A program made the translations under genes and the position numbers. Below, in pieces: positions 46,947 through 56,315 of a stretch of 64,000 nt of DNA (position 1 is the first letter of the stretch; every line of letters begins with the position of its first letter). Origin of the DNA: Zunongwangia pacifica (lineage in GTDB: Bacteria; Bacteroidota; Bacteroidia; Flavobacteriales; Flavobacteriaceae); assembly GCF_023499215.1 (NCBI RefSeq), contig NZ_JAKHSK010000016.1, forward strand, positions 40,406 through 104,405. Direction: 5' to 3'. Below the pieces are notes generated by a model. That model had not been told where the DNA came from, ran no database searches, and worked only from the letters and a program-made list of their open reading frames with translations.

Positions 46947-49937
46947 ATGAAAAATAATTACCCGTGCCATATATACATGGCACTAATAATTATAGGTGGG
47001 ATACTCTTAATTCTGCCCAAAGCTGCACATGCCGCAACCCCTACTCACCCGAGCTTGCAACAACAAGAAATCACCGGAACGGTCACAGATCAAAACGGCC
47101 TTCCTATTCCTGGAGTGAATGTCCTTATTAAAGGAACCTCTGCCGGAACTATGACCAATTTGGATGGTTATTATAGTCTGAGGGCTTCCATTGGTAATAC
47201 CCTTCTCTACTCTTATGTTGGCTATCAAACCATAGAAAAAGAACTCACGCCCGGGTTTAATGGAGACTTAATGATGCAACCGGCAACCGATGCCTTATCC
47301 GAGGTCGTTATTAACGCCGGCTACTATAATACAACAGAGCGAGAGCGAACGGGCAATATCGCAAGAGTTACCGGAGAAGAAATAGAACTGCAACCCGTAG
47401 TAAGTCCAATACAAGCATTGCAAGGAAGAATGGCAGGAGTAGAAATCATACCGGGTGGAAGTAATCCGGGAACAGCTTCTACCATTCGCATTAGAGGGAC
47501 TAATAGTCTTAGAGAGGAAGGAAATTATCCGTTATATATTATTGACGGTGTTCCTGTTAATTCCACCCCTGTAGAAACAAATTCAATAATAGGTAATGCT
47601 GGTTTAGACCCATTAAATAACCTGAATGTTTCCAATATTGAAAGTATTGAAGTTTTAAAGGATGCCGATGCTACTGCGATATACGGGTCGCGTGGGGCCA
47701 ACGGGGTTGTTTTGATCACCACTAAAACGGGTAAACAACGCAGATCGGGTCTAGAAGCCAGATTATATACCGGCGTTACCACCGTTCCCAATCGACTGGA
47801 TTTATTAAACACCCAAGAGTATTTGGAAGTAAGAAGACTGGCTTTTGAAAATGACAGGGTTGAACCTACGGCACAAAATGCTTATGATCTGGTAACATGG
47901 GATCAAGATCGATACACCGATTGGCAGGATTTTTTATTTGGTGGCACTGCTGAAACTACCAATGCCAATCTCTCCTTTTCAGGAGGGAATGATAAAACTT
48001 TTTTTAGATTGGGCGGCTCTTATTTTTCTCAGGGAACGGTTTATCCAGGAGATAATACTTACAACAAAATAACCGGTAATTTAAACATTGATCATTTATC
48101 TGAAGATGAAAAACTAAAAATCAATTTTTCTGCGAATTACGGAGTAGACATCAATAAACTCTTTTGGAGCAATAGTTTAAGTTCGTCAACGGTTTTATTA
48201 CCTCCAAATGCACCCGAACTTTTTAACAATGATGGCAGTTTAAATTGGGAAGAATGGGCAGTAGCTGATTTAGAAAACCCTCTGGCCGGTTACTATAATC
48301 GTGGAAGGACGGAAACCAGAAACTTATTATCTAACCTTGGTATATCCTATCAAATTCTAAACAGCCTAAAAATACGATTGAATGCCGGTTATACTTATTA
48401 CGAAAGTCAGGAGTTAATGAAACGCCCGGGCAGATCGTATAATCCTTCCGCAGGTGAACCAAACAATTCTTTTCATTTAAATTCCGATAGAAAATCTTGG
48501 ATTTTGGAACCTCAGTTGATCTTCAATCAATATTTCGGTGATTTCAATTTAGATGTTATAATTGGCGGAACTTTTCAGGAAAATACTAATAGTCAGGTCA
48601 GATATCAGGGAGCCGGTTACGTCACCGAATCGCTTATTGGCAATTTAGATGCAGCCGAACAAGTAATTAATGCTTCAAGCCAAACAAATCAATACAGATA
48701 TGCTGCAGCCTTTGCCCGGATAGGGACAAATTGGAAGAAGAAAGTATTTATAAATTTTACGGGGCGACGTGACGGATCTTCCCGATTCGGCCCGAAAAAC
48801 CGTTTTTCAAACTTCGGAGCAATAGGTGCAGCTTGGATTTTCTCCGAGGAAGAGCTCATTGAAAATGCCCTGCCATTGTTGTCATTTGGGAAATTAAGGG
48901 GGAGTTATGGTACTACTGGAAATGATCAGATTGGCGACTATGGTTATTTGGACGCCTACCAAGCTACTCCGGGTCCCGGAGGCTTATATCCTGTTTCCCT
49001 TGCTAACCCTTCATTTTCTTGGGAAGTTAATAAAAAACTCGAAGTTGCGCTGGAATTGGGGTTTCTAGAAGACAAACTGAATCTTGCGATAAGCTGGTAT
49101 CGTAACCGTTCTTCCAACCAATTGGTAGGATATCCTTTGCCTGCTATTACAGGGTTCAACACTGTTCAGGCCAATCTTCCGGCCACAGTAGAGAATAGTG
49201 GTTGGGAACTGGAGCTATCTTCAATCAATCTTAACTTAGATAATTTTCGTTGGCAGACTTCCCTGAATTTTAGTGTTCCAAAAAACAGCTTAGTAAGTTA
49301 TCCGAATATTGAACAGTCTTCTTATGCAAATATCTATAGAATTGGTCACCCCGTAAACATATCCCTTTTATATCGATATGAAGGAATTGATCCGGAAACG
49401 GGTTTATACAGAATTGCGGATATTAATGGTGATGGAAGTTTTGATTATGAGGACAGGGTCGTAATCCAGGATTTAACCAGAGAATATTACGGCGGAATTA
49501 ATAATAATCTCAGCTTTAAAAATTTTAGCCTCCAGTTTTTATTGCAATATGTAAAACATGAAGGTATGGCTTCATTCTTTAATGCAGGCAGACCTACCAA
49601 CCAAAGGCGTGTTGTCTTGGATGCTTTAAATTCAAACGGAGATATCCAAAGAATATCACAGTTACCTGCATTTAATCAAGCTTATTCCAATGCCTTAAAT
49701 TCGAACTTACCTATACAGGATGCTTCCTTCTTACGGTTAAAAACATTTTCGTTAGGGTATAATTTGCCGGAAAGTCTTTTAAAATCATTCCTATTAACGA
49801 AAGGGAAAATTTTTCTTACAGGCCAGAATCTTTTTACAATATCTCCTTATGAAGGTTTAGATCCCGAATTATCCTATTCCAATACTTCATTTGCGAACCT
49901 TAGGACAGTAACCGCCGGTCTTCAGTTTAATTTTTAA
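46947..49937 (+). CDS. SusC/RagA-family TonB-dependent outer-membrane transporter
   Basis: 996 residues. Signal peptide ends near HAA (residue ~30). It is followed by a carboxypeptidase-D-like domain (EITGTVTDQNGLPIPGVNVLIKGTSAGTMTNLDG motif region, residues ~42-110), a plug domain with the SusC form SPIQALQGRMAGVEI...TIRIRGTNSL and DATAIYGSRGANGVVLI, and a C-terminal beta-barrel ending in LQFNF. It imports bulky ligands, glycans or peptides, with SusD. The partner M16 peptidase argues for peptides. Confidence 0.93.
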   Translation: MKNNYPCHIYMALIIIGGILLILPKAAHAATPTHPSLQQQEITGTVTDQNGLPIPGVNVLIKGTSAGTMTNLDGYYSLRASIGNTLLYSYVGYQTIEKELTPGFNGDLMMQPATDALSEVVINAGYYNTTERERTGNIARVTGEEIELQPVVSPIQALQGRMAGVEIIPGGSNPGTASTIRIRGTNSLREEGNYPLYIIDGVPVNSTPVETNSIIGNAGLDPLNNLNVSNIESIEVLKDADATAIYGSRGANGVVLITTKTGKQRRSGLEARLYTGVTTVPNRLDLLNTQEYLEVRRLAFENDRVEPTAQNAYDLVTWDQDRYTDWQDFLFGGTAETTNANLSFSGGNDKTFFRLGGSYFSQGTVYPGDNTYNKITGNLNIDHLSEDEKLKINFSANYGVDINKLFWSNSLSSSTVLLPPNAPELFNNDGSLNWEEWAVADLENPLAGYYNRGRTETRNLLSNLGISYQILNSLKIRLNAGYTYYESQELMKRPGRSYNPSAGEPNNSFHLNSDRKSWILEPQLIFNQYFGDFNLDVIIGGTFQENTNSQVRYQGAGYVTESLIGNLDAAEQVINASSQTNQYRYAAAFARIGTNWKKKVFINFTGRRDGSSRFGPKNRFSNFGAIGAAWIFSEEELIENALPLLSFGKLRGSYGTTGNDQIGDYGYLDAYQATPGPGGLYPVSLANPSFSWEVNKKLEVALELGFLEDKLNLAISWYRNRSSNQLVGYPLPAITGFNTVQANLPATVENSGWELELSSINLNLDNFRWQTSLNFSVPKNSLVSYPNIEQSSYANIYRIGHPVNISLLYRYEGIDPETGLYRIADINGDGSFDYEDRVVIQDLTREYYGGINNNLSFKNFSLQFLLQYVKHEGMASFFNAGRPTNQRRVVLDALNSNGDIQRISQLPAFNQAYSNALNSNLPIQDASFLRLKTFSLGYNLPESLLKSFLLTKGKIFLTGQNLFTISPYEGLDPELSYSNTSFANLRTVTAGLQFNF

Positions 49938-49947
49938 ATAGAAAATT

Positions 49948-51342
49948 ATGATAACTAAAAAAAGAATAAAACAAACAATGGTAGTTTTTATGGCTTCCAT
50001 TTTAATTGCTTGCGAAGACTTTGTAGAGGTCGACGCACCCGATTATAAAATTATAAGAGAGGATGTCTTTAATAGTGAAGAAACGGCCAGAAGCGCCATG
50101 ACAGGGATATATAACGAGTTATTCCGATCCTCTTTTAGTAACGGGACACAATACAGCGTAACAGTTTTAGGAGCCCTTTCGGGAAACCTACTAATGAACA
50201 TTAGGGAAACCAATCTCGTTCGAATGGAATTCCAGCAACACGAAATTTCCGCTGAGAACACCTCAAACCTATTTCTCTGGACTAGTGCTTATAATATGAT
50301 CTATAATACAAATGCTTTTTTAGAAGGATTACAGTCTTCGGAAACCATAGGTTCTGAGGTTAAAAATCAGTTACAGGGAGAGGCTAAGTTCGTGAGAGCT
50401 TTTACCTACTTTTATTTGGTAAACCTTTATGGTGAAGTTCCACTTGTACTCACCACCGACTACGAGCAAAATCAACTGGCCAATCGAACTCATTCCGAGG
50501 AAATTTATGCACAAATCATATTGGATTTAGAAGATGCCATTGAAAATCTAACAGACGAAAACGAAGATATTCGTACTAAAGTTAATAGGTATACTGCCAT
50601 GGCTTTACTATCCAGAGTACATCTCTATAACCGGCAGTGGCAAAAGGCTGAAGAGTTGAGCAGCCGGGTAATTTCGAACAACTCCTATATACTACTGGAA
50701 GAGTTAAGTGATGTTTTTCTGGCTAATAGCCAAGAAGCTATATGGCAAATATCACCCATAGGAAGCGGAGCAACAACGACACATACCAATGAAGGTAATT
50801 TTTTTATCATAGATCCTATTTTTTCATTCTTGGCAAGTGTTCAATTGAATGAAAATTTTATTGCAAATTTCAATGATGACGATCTTCGATTGTCAAACTG
50901 GATTAGCTATAATGAAAGCCTTAACGCTTACTTCCCGTTTAAATATAAAATATGGAATAGTAATGAGCAGCCAAGTACAGAGTATTCCATGGTGCTTCGG
51001 CTAGCCGAACAGTTCTTAATAAGGGCTGAGTCCAGACTGATGCAAGATGATCACAAGGGTGCAATAGACGATATTAATACAATTCGAAATAGAGCTGGCC
51101 TGGCTCCACTTTCCAATACAGATAATCTAGAAACCGAAGTACTCCTTGATGAAATAATGGAGCAACGCAAAAAAGAATTTTTTACCGAATGGGGTCATAG
51201 ATGGTTAGACCTCAAGCGAACAGACAGATATGAAAATATATGGGAGGATAATCCATTATGGGAAGATACGGATCTGCACTATCCTATCCCAGCAGAGGAA
51301 AGAATAAAAAACCCTAACCTAACTCAAAACCCCGGATATTAA
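49948..51342 (+). CDS. SusD/RagB-family outer-membrane lipoprotein
   Basis: 464 residues. The lipobox is LIACED with Cys 22. TPR-like helical SusD fold: WTSAYNMIYNTNAFLEGL and FVRAFTYFYLVNLYGEVPLV are the family hallmarks, with a C-terminal RKKEFFTEWGHRWLDLKRT block. It is the extracellular lid of the SusC transporter encoded 10 bases upstream. It contributes to ligand capture. Confidence 0.93.
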   Translation: MITKKRIKQTMVVFMASILIACEDFVEVDAPDYKIIREDVFNSEETARSAMTGIYNELFRSSFSNGTQYSVTVLGALSGNLLMNIRETNLVRMEFQQHEISAENTSNLFLWTSAYNMIYNTNAFLEGLQSSETIGSEVKNQLQGEAKFVRAFTYFYLVNLYGEVPLVLTTDYEQNQLANRTHSEEIYAQIILDLEDAIENLTDENEDIRTKVNRYTAMALLSRVHLYNRQWQKAEELSSRVISNNSYILLEELSDVFLANSQEAIWQISPIGSGATTTHTNEGNFFIIDPIFSFLASVQLNENFIANFNDDDLRLSNWISYNESLNAYFPFKYKIWNSNEQPSTEYSMVLRLAEQFLIRAESRLMQDDHKGAIDDINTIRNRAGLAPLSNTDNLETEVLLDEIMEQRKKEFFTEWGHRWLDLKRTDRYENIWEDNPLWEDTDLHYPIPAEERIKNPNLTQNPGY

Positions 51343-51345
51343 CTT

Positions 51346-54195
51346 ATGAAATTATTAAAAACATTAGTAGTCTACAGTCTAATATTCTTATGGGGCCTAT
51401 CCATGTCTGCGCAAACTACTTATGATAATCCTGAAGATAATTGGACTCTGGATAAAAACATAAAAACAGGTGTTTTGGACAACGGACTTACTTATTTTAT
51501 AAAACCTGTCAAAAACTCTAACCAGCACGTCAGAATGATTTTTTTAGTAAAAGTCGGTTCATTAAATCAACAACAGCATGAATTAAATTTTGCTCATCAT
51601 ATTGAACACCTATCCTTTAGACCGAGCGCTAATTTTCCTAGCGGCCTTAAAGGTAATTCTAAAGAACTGAGTCATCTTGATATGCAGCCGCATAATATTT
51701 ACGGAAGAACGGGCGCAAGGGTTACAAGATATTTTTATAATGCTCCATATGAAAATAAGCAAGCAATAAATACCGGTTTACTCTGGTTTAAAGACATTGC
51801 TACAGGTCTGGATCTTTCCCAAAAGAGTATAGATAGGGAAAGAGGTGTTTTGTTGCAGGAATATCGAGGTAGTGCGGCTAGTCGTGCTCAAAAATTAGCG
51901 TATAACGAGGTTTATAGCAACCTCTTTTCGGAAGTTAACAGTACCAAATCTTTTTCTTTGCATAACAGAAATTTTCCCCATCAGGATTTACAAAAATTTT
52001 ATAAAAAATGGTATCAACCGCAACGAATGGCTGTGGTGATTGTTGGGAATATAGAAAATTCGGAAAAACTAGAAGATAGCATTAAATCCATTTTCCAGGA
52101 ATTAAAGTCCTTAGAAATTGAAGTAGAACCTGAAAGAAAAGAACGAAATAAACCAAATATTGAAAAAAGTTTCACCAGTGTTTTTCGAAAATCAAATGGC
52201 AATTCTAAATATGCATTTAACGCTGTTAACATGTATCTTTTTTATAAGCACAAGGTCGACAAAAAAGAGGACAAAGGCTTAGGTAGACTACAAAGACAAA
52301 TAAAGGGAGAACTTATTACGGAAATACTTAAAACAAGATTTAGCGAAAGTTCTAAGGTAGATAATAAAACTACTATTTCCAGTTCGTACACACCTGTTTG
52401 GGATATACCTTCGGATATGCTAACTATAACTATAAATACAGAATTGCAATATGAAGTAGTAGCGTTGGAAAATACTGTAGATATTTTAAGACAATTTATA
52501 GAATATGGGGTTACAGAGGAAGAATTTGAAAACGCCAAAAATAATAGTTTAAAAACCATAGAATCTTATAATACTTTGGAAAGTTCATATTGGATAAACG
52601 AAATAGAAAATTATTTTGTAAACCACGAAGTGCTCCCGCTCAATAAAAAAGAAATTATTAAAAATTGGTTATCAAAACTTCCTAAGGAAGAAATAAATCA
52701 TTTAGTAAAGGATATAATAAAACCTTTACCTGATAAAATGGGCTTGATATTTCCTTCAGACAGCGAATCTCCTTTATTTTATAAAGAAAAAACCCAGGAA
52801 ATAATTCAGAAAAAAGCTATGGAAAAAGTGCTTCCATATAAATCTAAATCTGAAATAAAAAGATTAATGAACCGAGACCAAATTGATTCTCTACCAAAGG
52901 GGGAAAAATTATACGCCAAATTAGGTAAATTAGATACCGAAGTATATTCTCTAAAGAATGGATCTAAGCTCATTCTAAAACCGTTGAAGAGCGAAAACTC
53001 CAATACTTTAACTATTCGAGGATTCTCACCATTTGGGGCGTCTTGTTATCCGAAAGAAGAATATAATAGTACCATGTTTGCTACATCCGTTATTAAAAGC
53101 TTAGGAGTCGGATCTTATAAAAACAAGGACTTAAAGAATTTTTATGAAAACACGCAATCAATAAAAATGGGATTTACCCCTTATATATTTAGTAATGAAA
53201 GTGGGTTCGAATCTGAAGTATCGATTAAAGAACTAGATAAATTTCTTCAGCTTTTATATTTATATTTTACAAAACCTCGTAAAGACCAGGTAGCTTTTGA
53301 AAACTGGAAAAAAAGATTTTTACAGGATGCTACACATTTTATAAACCCCACAAACGACCTGATTGATGCTTTGAAAAAAGTAACAAGAGACTCCACGAGG
53401 CTTCCCATAGCCTCAGATTTGGTAAAAGCATCTCAAAGCGTAAATTTGAATATCGCATATAGAAATTACTTGGATCTATTTGGGAATATGGAAAATTTTA
53501 CATTTATCGTTACAGGTGATTTTGATAGTAATGAGGTGGTCGCTACTTTTCAGAAATATATAGGGAATATAGCTTCCACTTCAAAAATGAATTTCGAGGC
53601 AAAAAACAAAGTAATCGGCACGCCTATTGGCCCCAAATATTATGAGCTAAGTACCTCTGACCTGTATCAAACAAAAAACTCCTTTTATGGAATAAGATTT
53701 GTTAATAATGTTTCAAACCAAAAAATTTGGCAAGAAGAATTGAAAGTAAGGGTTTTAGGGATGGTACTTAATAGTTTAATTTATGACTTAAGGGATAAAG
53801 AAGAACTTTCATTATATAGATTCAGTGCCGGCGGCTATTTTGATAGAAGAACACAACGAATTGAAATACAGTTCCGTTTCAGCTGCTTACCAGAACAATT
53901 ACCTATCATAAGAGAAAAAACAAATCAAATAATTGAAAACTTAAAAAAGGGTAATATTTCGGAGAAAGTATTTGAAAATCAAAAAACAGGAATAAGATCC
54001 ATTTACACACATCATGCACTCAATCAGCCTTCTTATATTGCGAAGAAGTTGTATCGCTATTACAGATTTGAGGAACCTCCGGTAGCATCAATAATCATAG
54101 AAAATTATCTCAAAAACCTTACTTTTGAGGAAGTAGTCCGGACAGCTAAAACATATTTAAAACCGGAATTCAGGCACGAAGTAAAAATGGAATAA
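51346..54195 (+). CDS. M16-family zinc metallopeptidase (insulinase-like)
   Basis: 949 residues with a signal peptide (first ~22 residues). The inverted zinc motif HxxEH is at residues 84-88 (HHIEH) with a downstream Glu expected in the RERGVLLQEYRG block. It has two tandem M16 halves: catalytic N-terminal and an inactive C-terminal half (RFSAGGYFDRRTQRIEIQF). It is 3 bases after susD, so it is part of the transporter operon and probably cleaves imported peptides in the periplasm. Confidence 0.9.
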   Translation: MKLLKTLVVYSLIFLWGLSMSAQTTYDNPEDNWTLDKNIKTGVLDNGLTYFIKPVKNSNQHVRMIFLVKVGSLNQQQHELNFAHHIEHLSFRPSANFPSGLKGNSKELSHLDMQPHNIYGRTGARVTRYFYNAPYENKQAINTGLLWFKDIATGLDLSQKSIDRERGVLLQEYRGSAASRAQKLAYNEVYSNLFSEVNSTKSFSLHNRNFPHQDLQKFYKKWYQPQRMAVVIVGNIENSEKLEDSIKSIFQELKSLEIEVEPERKERNKPNIEKSFTSVFRKSNGNSKYAFNAVNMYLFYKHKVDKKEDKGLGRLQRQIKGELITEILKTRFSESSKVDNKTTISSSYTPVWDIPSDMLTITINTELQYEVVALENTVDILRQFIEYGVTEEEFENAKNNSLKTIESYNTLESSYWINEIENYFVNHEVLPLNKKEIIKNWLSKLPKEEINHLVKDIIKPLPDKMGLIFPSDSESPLFYKEKTQEIIQKKAMEKVLPYKSKSEIKRLMNRDQIDSLPKGEKLYAKLGKLDTEVYSLKNGSKLILKPLKSENSNTLTIRGFSPFGASCYPKEEYNSTMFATSVIKSLGVGSYKNKDLKNFYENTQSIKMGFTPYIFSNESGFESEVSIKELDKFLQLLYLYFTKPRKDQVAFENWKKRFLQDATHFINPTNDLIDALKKVTRDSTRLPIASDLVKASQSVNLNIAYRNYLDLFGNMENFTFIVTGDFDSNEVVATFQKYIGNIASTSKMNFEAKNKVIGTPIGPKYYELSTSDLYQTKNSFYGIRFVNNVSNQKIWQEELKVRVLGMVLNSLIYDLRDKEELSLYRFSAGGYFDRRTQRIEIQFRFSCLPEQLPIIREKTNQIIENLKKGNISEKVFENQKTGIRSIYTHHALNQPSYIAKKLYRYYRFEEPPVASIIIENYLKNLTFEEVVRTAKTYLKPEFRHEVKME

Positions 54196-54213
54196 TGTTT
54201 TTCATTATTAATA

Positions 54214-54248
54214 ATTAACCCATTGTAGAACAACTACAATGGGTTAAT
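54214..54248. terminator. Convergent terminator hairpin
   Basis: ATTAACCCATTGTAG (54214-54228) pairs perfectly with CTACAATGGGTTAAT (54234-54248) around AACAA. It sits between the converging M16 peptidase and DUF6520 genes and can serve both, although the T tract is weak. Confidence 0.7.
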
Positions 54249-54270
54249 ATTTCAAATCTACTTAATAATC

Positions 54271-54561
54271 TTAAAGATTAATCACAGTAGGATCTTGATC
54301 AGGCGGACTAAGTTTTTCAGTATTTAGATCCATTTCATCATAAACATTAAAAACAGGCCCTCCTTCACCAATCTGAACTCGACAGTTCTCTTCGGTTCCT
54401 TGACATTCTTGCTCCGGGATCTCCTGCCAATTATTATTACCCAGATAAATAAAGTCAGTACTTTGAATATCAGGTTTTGTCTCGGATTTAACGCTTGCAA
54501 AGGTCAATCCTATGGCAAAAATGAAGACCAACATCGGTAAAATTACTTTTAACTTTTTCAT
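54271..54561 (-). CDS. DUF6520-family small secreted protein
   Basis: 96 residues from the ATG at 54561 (MKKLKVILPMLVFIF), which begins a signal peptide ending near ASVKSET; the longer frame upstream lacks plausible coding. The mature part has a Cys pair (QECQGTEENC) and an acidic C-terminus. DUF6520 proteins are small exported products of Bacteroidota that cluster with SusCD/M16 genes. This could be a peptide precursor, processed or imported by that system (inference). Confidence 0.7.
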   Translation of the reverse strand: MKKLKVILPMLVFIFAIGLTFASVKSETKPDIQSTDFIYLGNNNWQEIPEQECQGTEENCRVQIGEGGPVFNVYDEMDLNTEKLSPPDQDPTVINL

Positions 54562-54775
54562 GGTTTTAAGTTTTAATCTATACCTACTCTTTGAAGGATT
54601 TTCGGCTTCTCCTACTTTCTGCGCAAAAAGATTTGTCATTTCTCTTGGGTGTAAATTTCCAGTACATCACTGGAAAAAGAAAGTAGTTTCTATTAAAGGC
54701 TACGATCATTTACAATAGTAAATTTCATCAAATAACCTCAAATAAAATGGTCGCTAAAGCCTAAAAGCTATTCTA

Positions 54776-55699
54776 TTATGATGATGAGAAGGAATTTTCT
54801 ATTCTGTATTGTGAAGGGGTCTTCCCGTATTGAAGCCTAAACTTCCTGGAAAAATGAGAGTGATCTTTAAAACCGCATTTTTGGCTAATGATAGAAATCG
54901 GTATTTCTGTAGTACGGATTAACAGGGCGCCTTTTTCCAGCCTCTTTTGCATATGAAACCTCGGGATCGTGATACCATACATCTTCTTAAATTCTTCTTT
55001 GAGCTTCGTTTTATTAGTACGGTGGATAAGTCCCAATTCTTTAAGGGAAGGAAGCTCCTTATGAAGATTTCGAAGGATATATAAACGCACTTGCTTAACC
55101 AGGGATTTTGTTGCGGTACTTTCTTTTTTCTCTGAATTCGAGGATCTGGCAGTAGTCCTTCTTTTCCCACCCTCCCTTTCTTTATTTTTGAAACGAAAAA
55201 CATTCATTACATAAGAAATATGGGCATCAGAGCCTATCATTTTCTGCACAGTACAAAAAGCTCGATAGAACTTAATATTTTTAATTACAAAATCTACAAA
55301 GAGTAATCGCCGATAGTTTTTATCTCGGTTTAAACGCAGTTCCTCTTTTAACATTTTAACCGAAATATTTGAAAGAATTTCTGATACCGGCCTGCCCCGG
55401 TATTCTTTATCCCATTGCAGTATTTGAGGGGTGTTGGGAGTATATGCGCTAATGTGATACTCTTTATCCAAAAAAATCACAAAATATAATTCGGGATGTT
55501 CCATCAACTGCTGGGGGTTAAAACAGGAATCCTCGATCTCCTCAGACATCATGTTCAATAATAATGAAATAGTATCAAAAGGATCACTACGCCCAGGGGA
55601 ATCTTGTCGAAACATAAAATTACCACAGGCAATCTCGATAATTTGATTGCATAACGAATCGAATCTCATTTTATCCTCCTTACTCATTTGTTTTTTCAT
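54776..55699 (-). CDS. AraC-family transcriptional regulator
   Basis: 307 residues. C-terminal AraC-type double HTH: PSLKELGLIHRTNKTKLKEEF and GALLIRTTEIPISIISQKCG then HFSRKFRLQYGKTPSQYR (residues ~205-300). The N-terminal half is a PAS-like sensing part (FVIFLDKEYHISAYTPNT...). It is convergent to the M16 gene and co-oriented with the DUF7793 gene 22 bases upstream, so this pair is one operon. Likely controls neighbouring cargo. Confidence 0.85.
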   Translation of the reverse strand: MKKQMSKEDKMRFDSLCNQIIEIACGNFMFRQDSPGRSDPFDTISLLLNMMSEEIEDSCFNPQQLMEHPELYFVIFLDKEYHISAYTPNTPQILQWDKEYRGRPVSEILSNISVKMLKEELRLNRDKNYRRLLFVDFVIKNIKFYRAFCTVQKMIGSDAHISYVMNVFRFKNKEREGGKRRTTARSSNSEKKESTATKSLVKQVRLYILRNLHKELPSLKELGLIHRTNKTKLKEEFKKMYGITIPRFHMQKRLEKGALLIRTTEIPISIISQKCGFKDHSHFSRKFRLQYGKTPSQYRIENSFSSS

Positions 55700-55720
55700 A
55701 ATTATAGTTTTTAGTATGGG

Positions 55721-56092
55721 TTACTTTATATAGTCCTGTAGAAACGAAAGCGCCTCGTCCTTATCAGTAAATATCTGGGTAGGATAAGGCGGTTCGCTTG
55801 CTTTTACATATAGGCGGGCAACCTTCATGGCAAGCTCATCTTCTACCAGCAGGGCGAGGGCTTTAGTCAAATTGCCACCTTCAATGGCCAAATAATCCCT
55901 GGCTTGCTTTTGTGCTGTGGTCACGCCTCGTAAATCGCAAAATATAGGATAGGAATTCTCGTTTTGAAGTTGTAAGCGTTCACTTACAATCGTCTTAGCC
56001 ATGGGCCCGTCAATCTCATATATCTCTTTATAGATAAAATAGAAAATTCCATGGGAAATCCACATTTTTGCGTATGTACCATCCACCATCAT
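55721..56092 (-). CDS. DUF7793/STAS-like small protein
   Basis: 123 residues. A beta-alpha-beta pattern (YAKMWISHGIFYFIYKEIYEI, PIFCDLRGVTT, ALALLVEDELAMKVARLYVK, PYPTQIFTDKDEALSFL) like a SpoIIAA or STAS fold, the family labelled DUF7793 in Bacteroidota. It is transcribed with the AraC regulator and divergently from the fusion enzyme at 56316, with 223 bases between. Function unknown; a modulator of the AraC partner is possible. Confidence 0.6.
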   Translation of the reverse strand: MMVDGTYAKMWISHGIFYFIYKEIYEIDGPMAKTIVSERLQLQNENSYPIFCDLRGVTTAQKQARDYLAIEGGNLTKALALLVEDELAMKVARLYVKASEPPYPTQIFTDKDEALSFLQDYIK

Positions 56093-56315
56093 CCCGTAAA
56101 AATTTGAATATCACTAATATAAATAAAAAATCAATATGTCTCAATAGCCCGGTATCCAGGCATTATAAAGTAAAAGAAAGCTACTCTCATAGATTTTAAT
56201 GGTATTTGAACGAAAAGCCGAATAACTATTCCGAAAAGCCTTTTTATTATAACGGTCAGGATTATGATCAATATTTATCATAGCTTAAAAAAGAAAATTT
56301 TTACATGAAAAAGTT

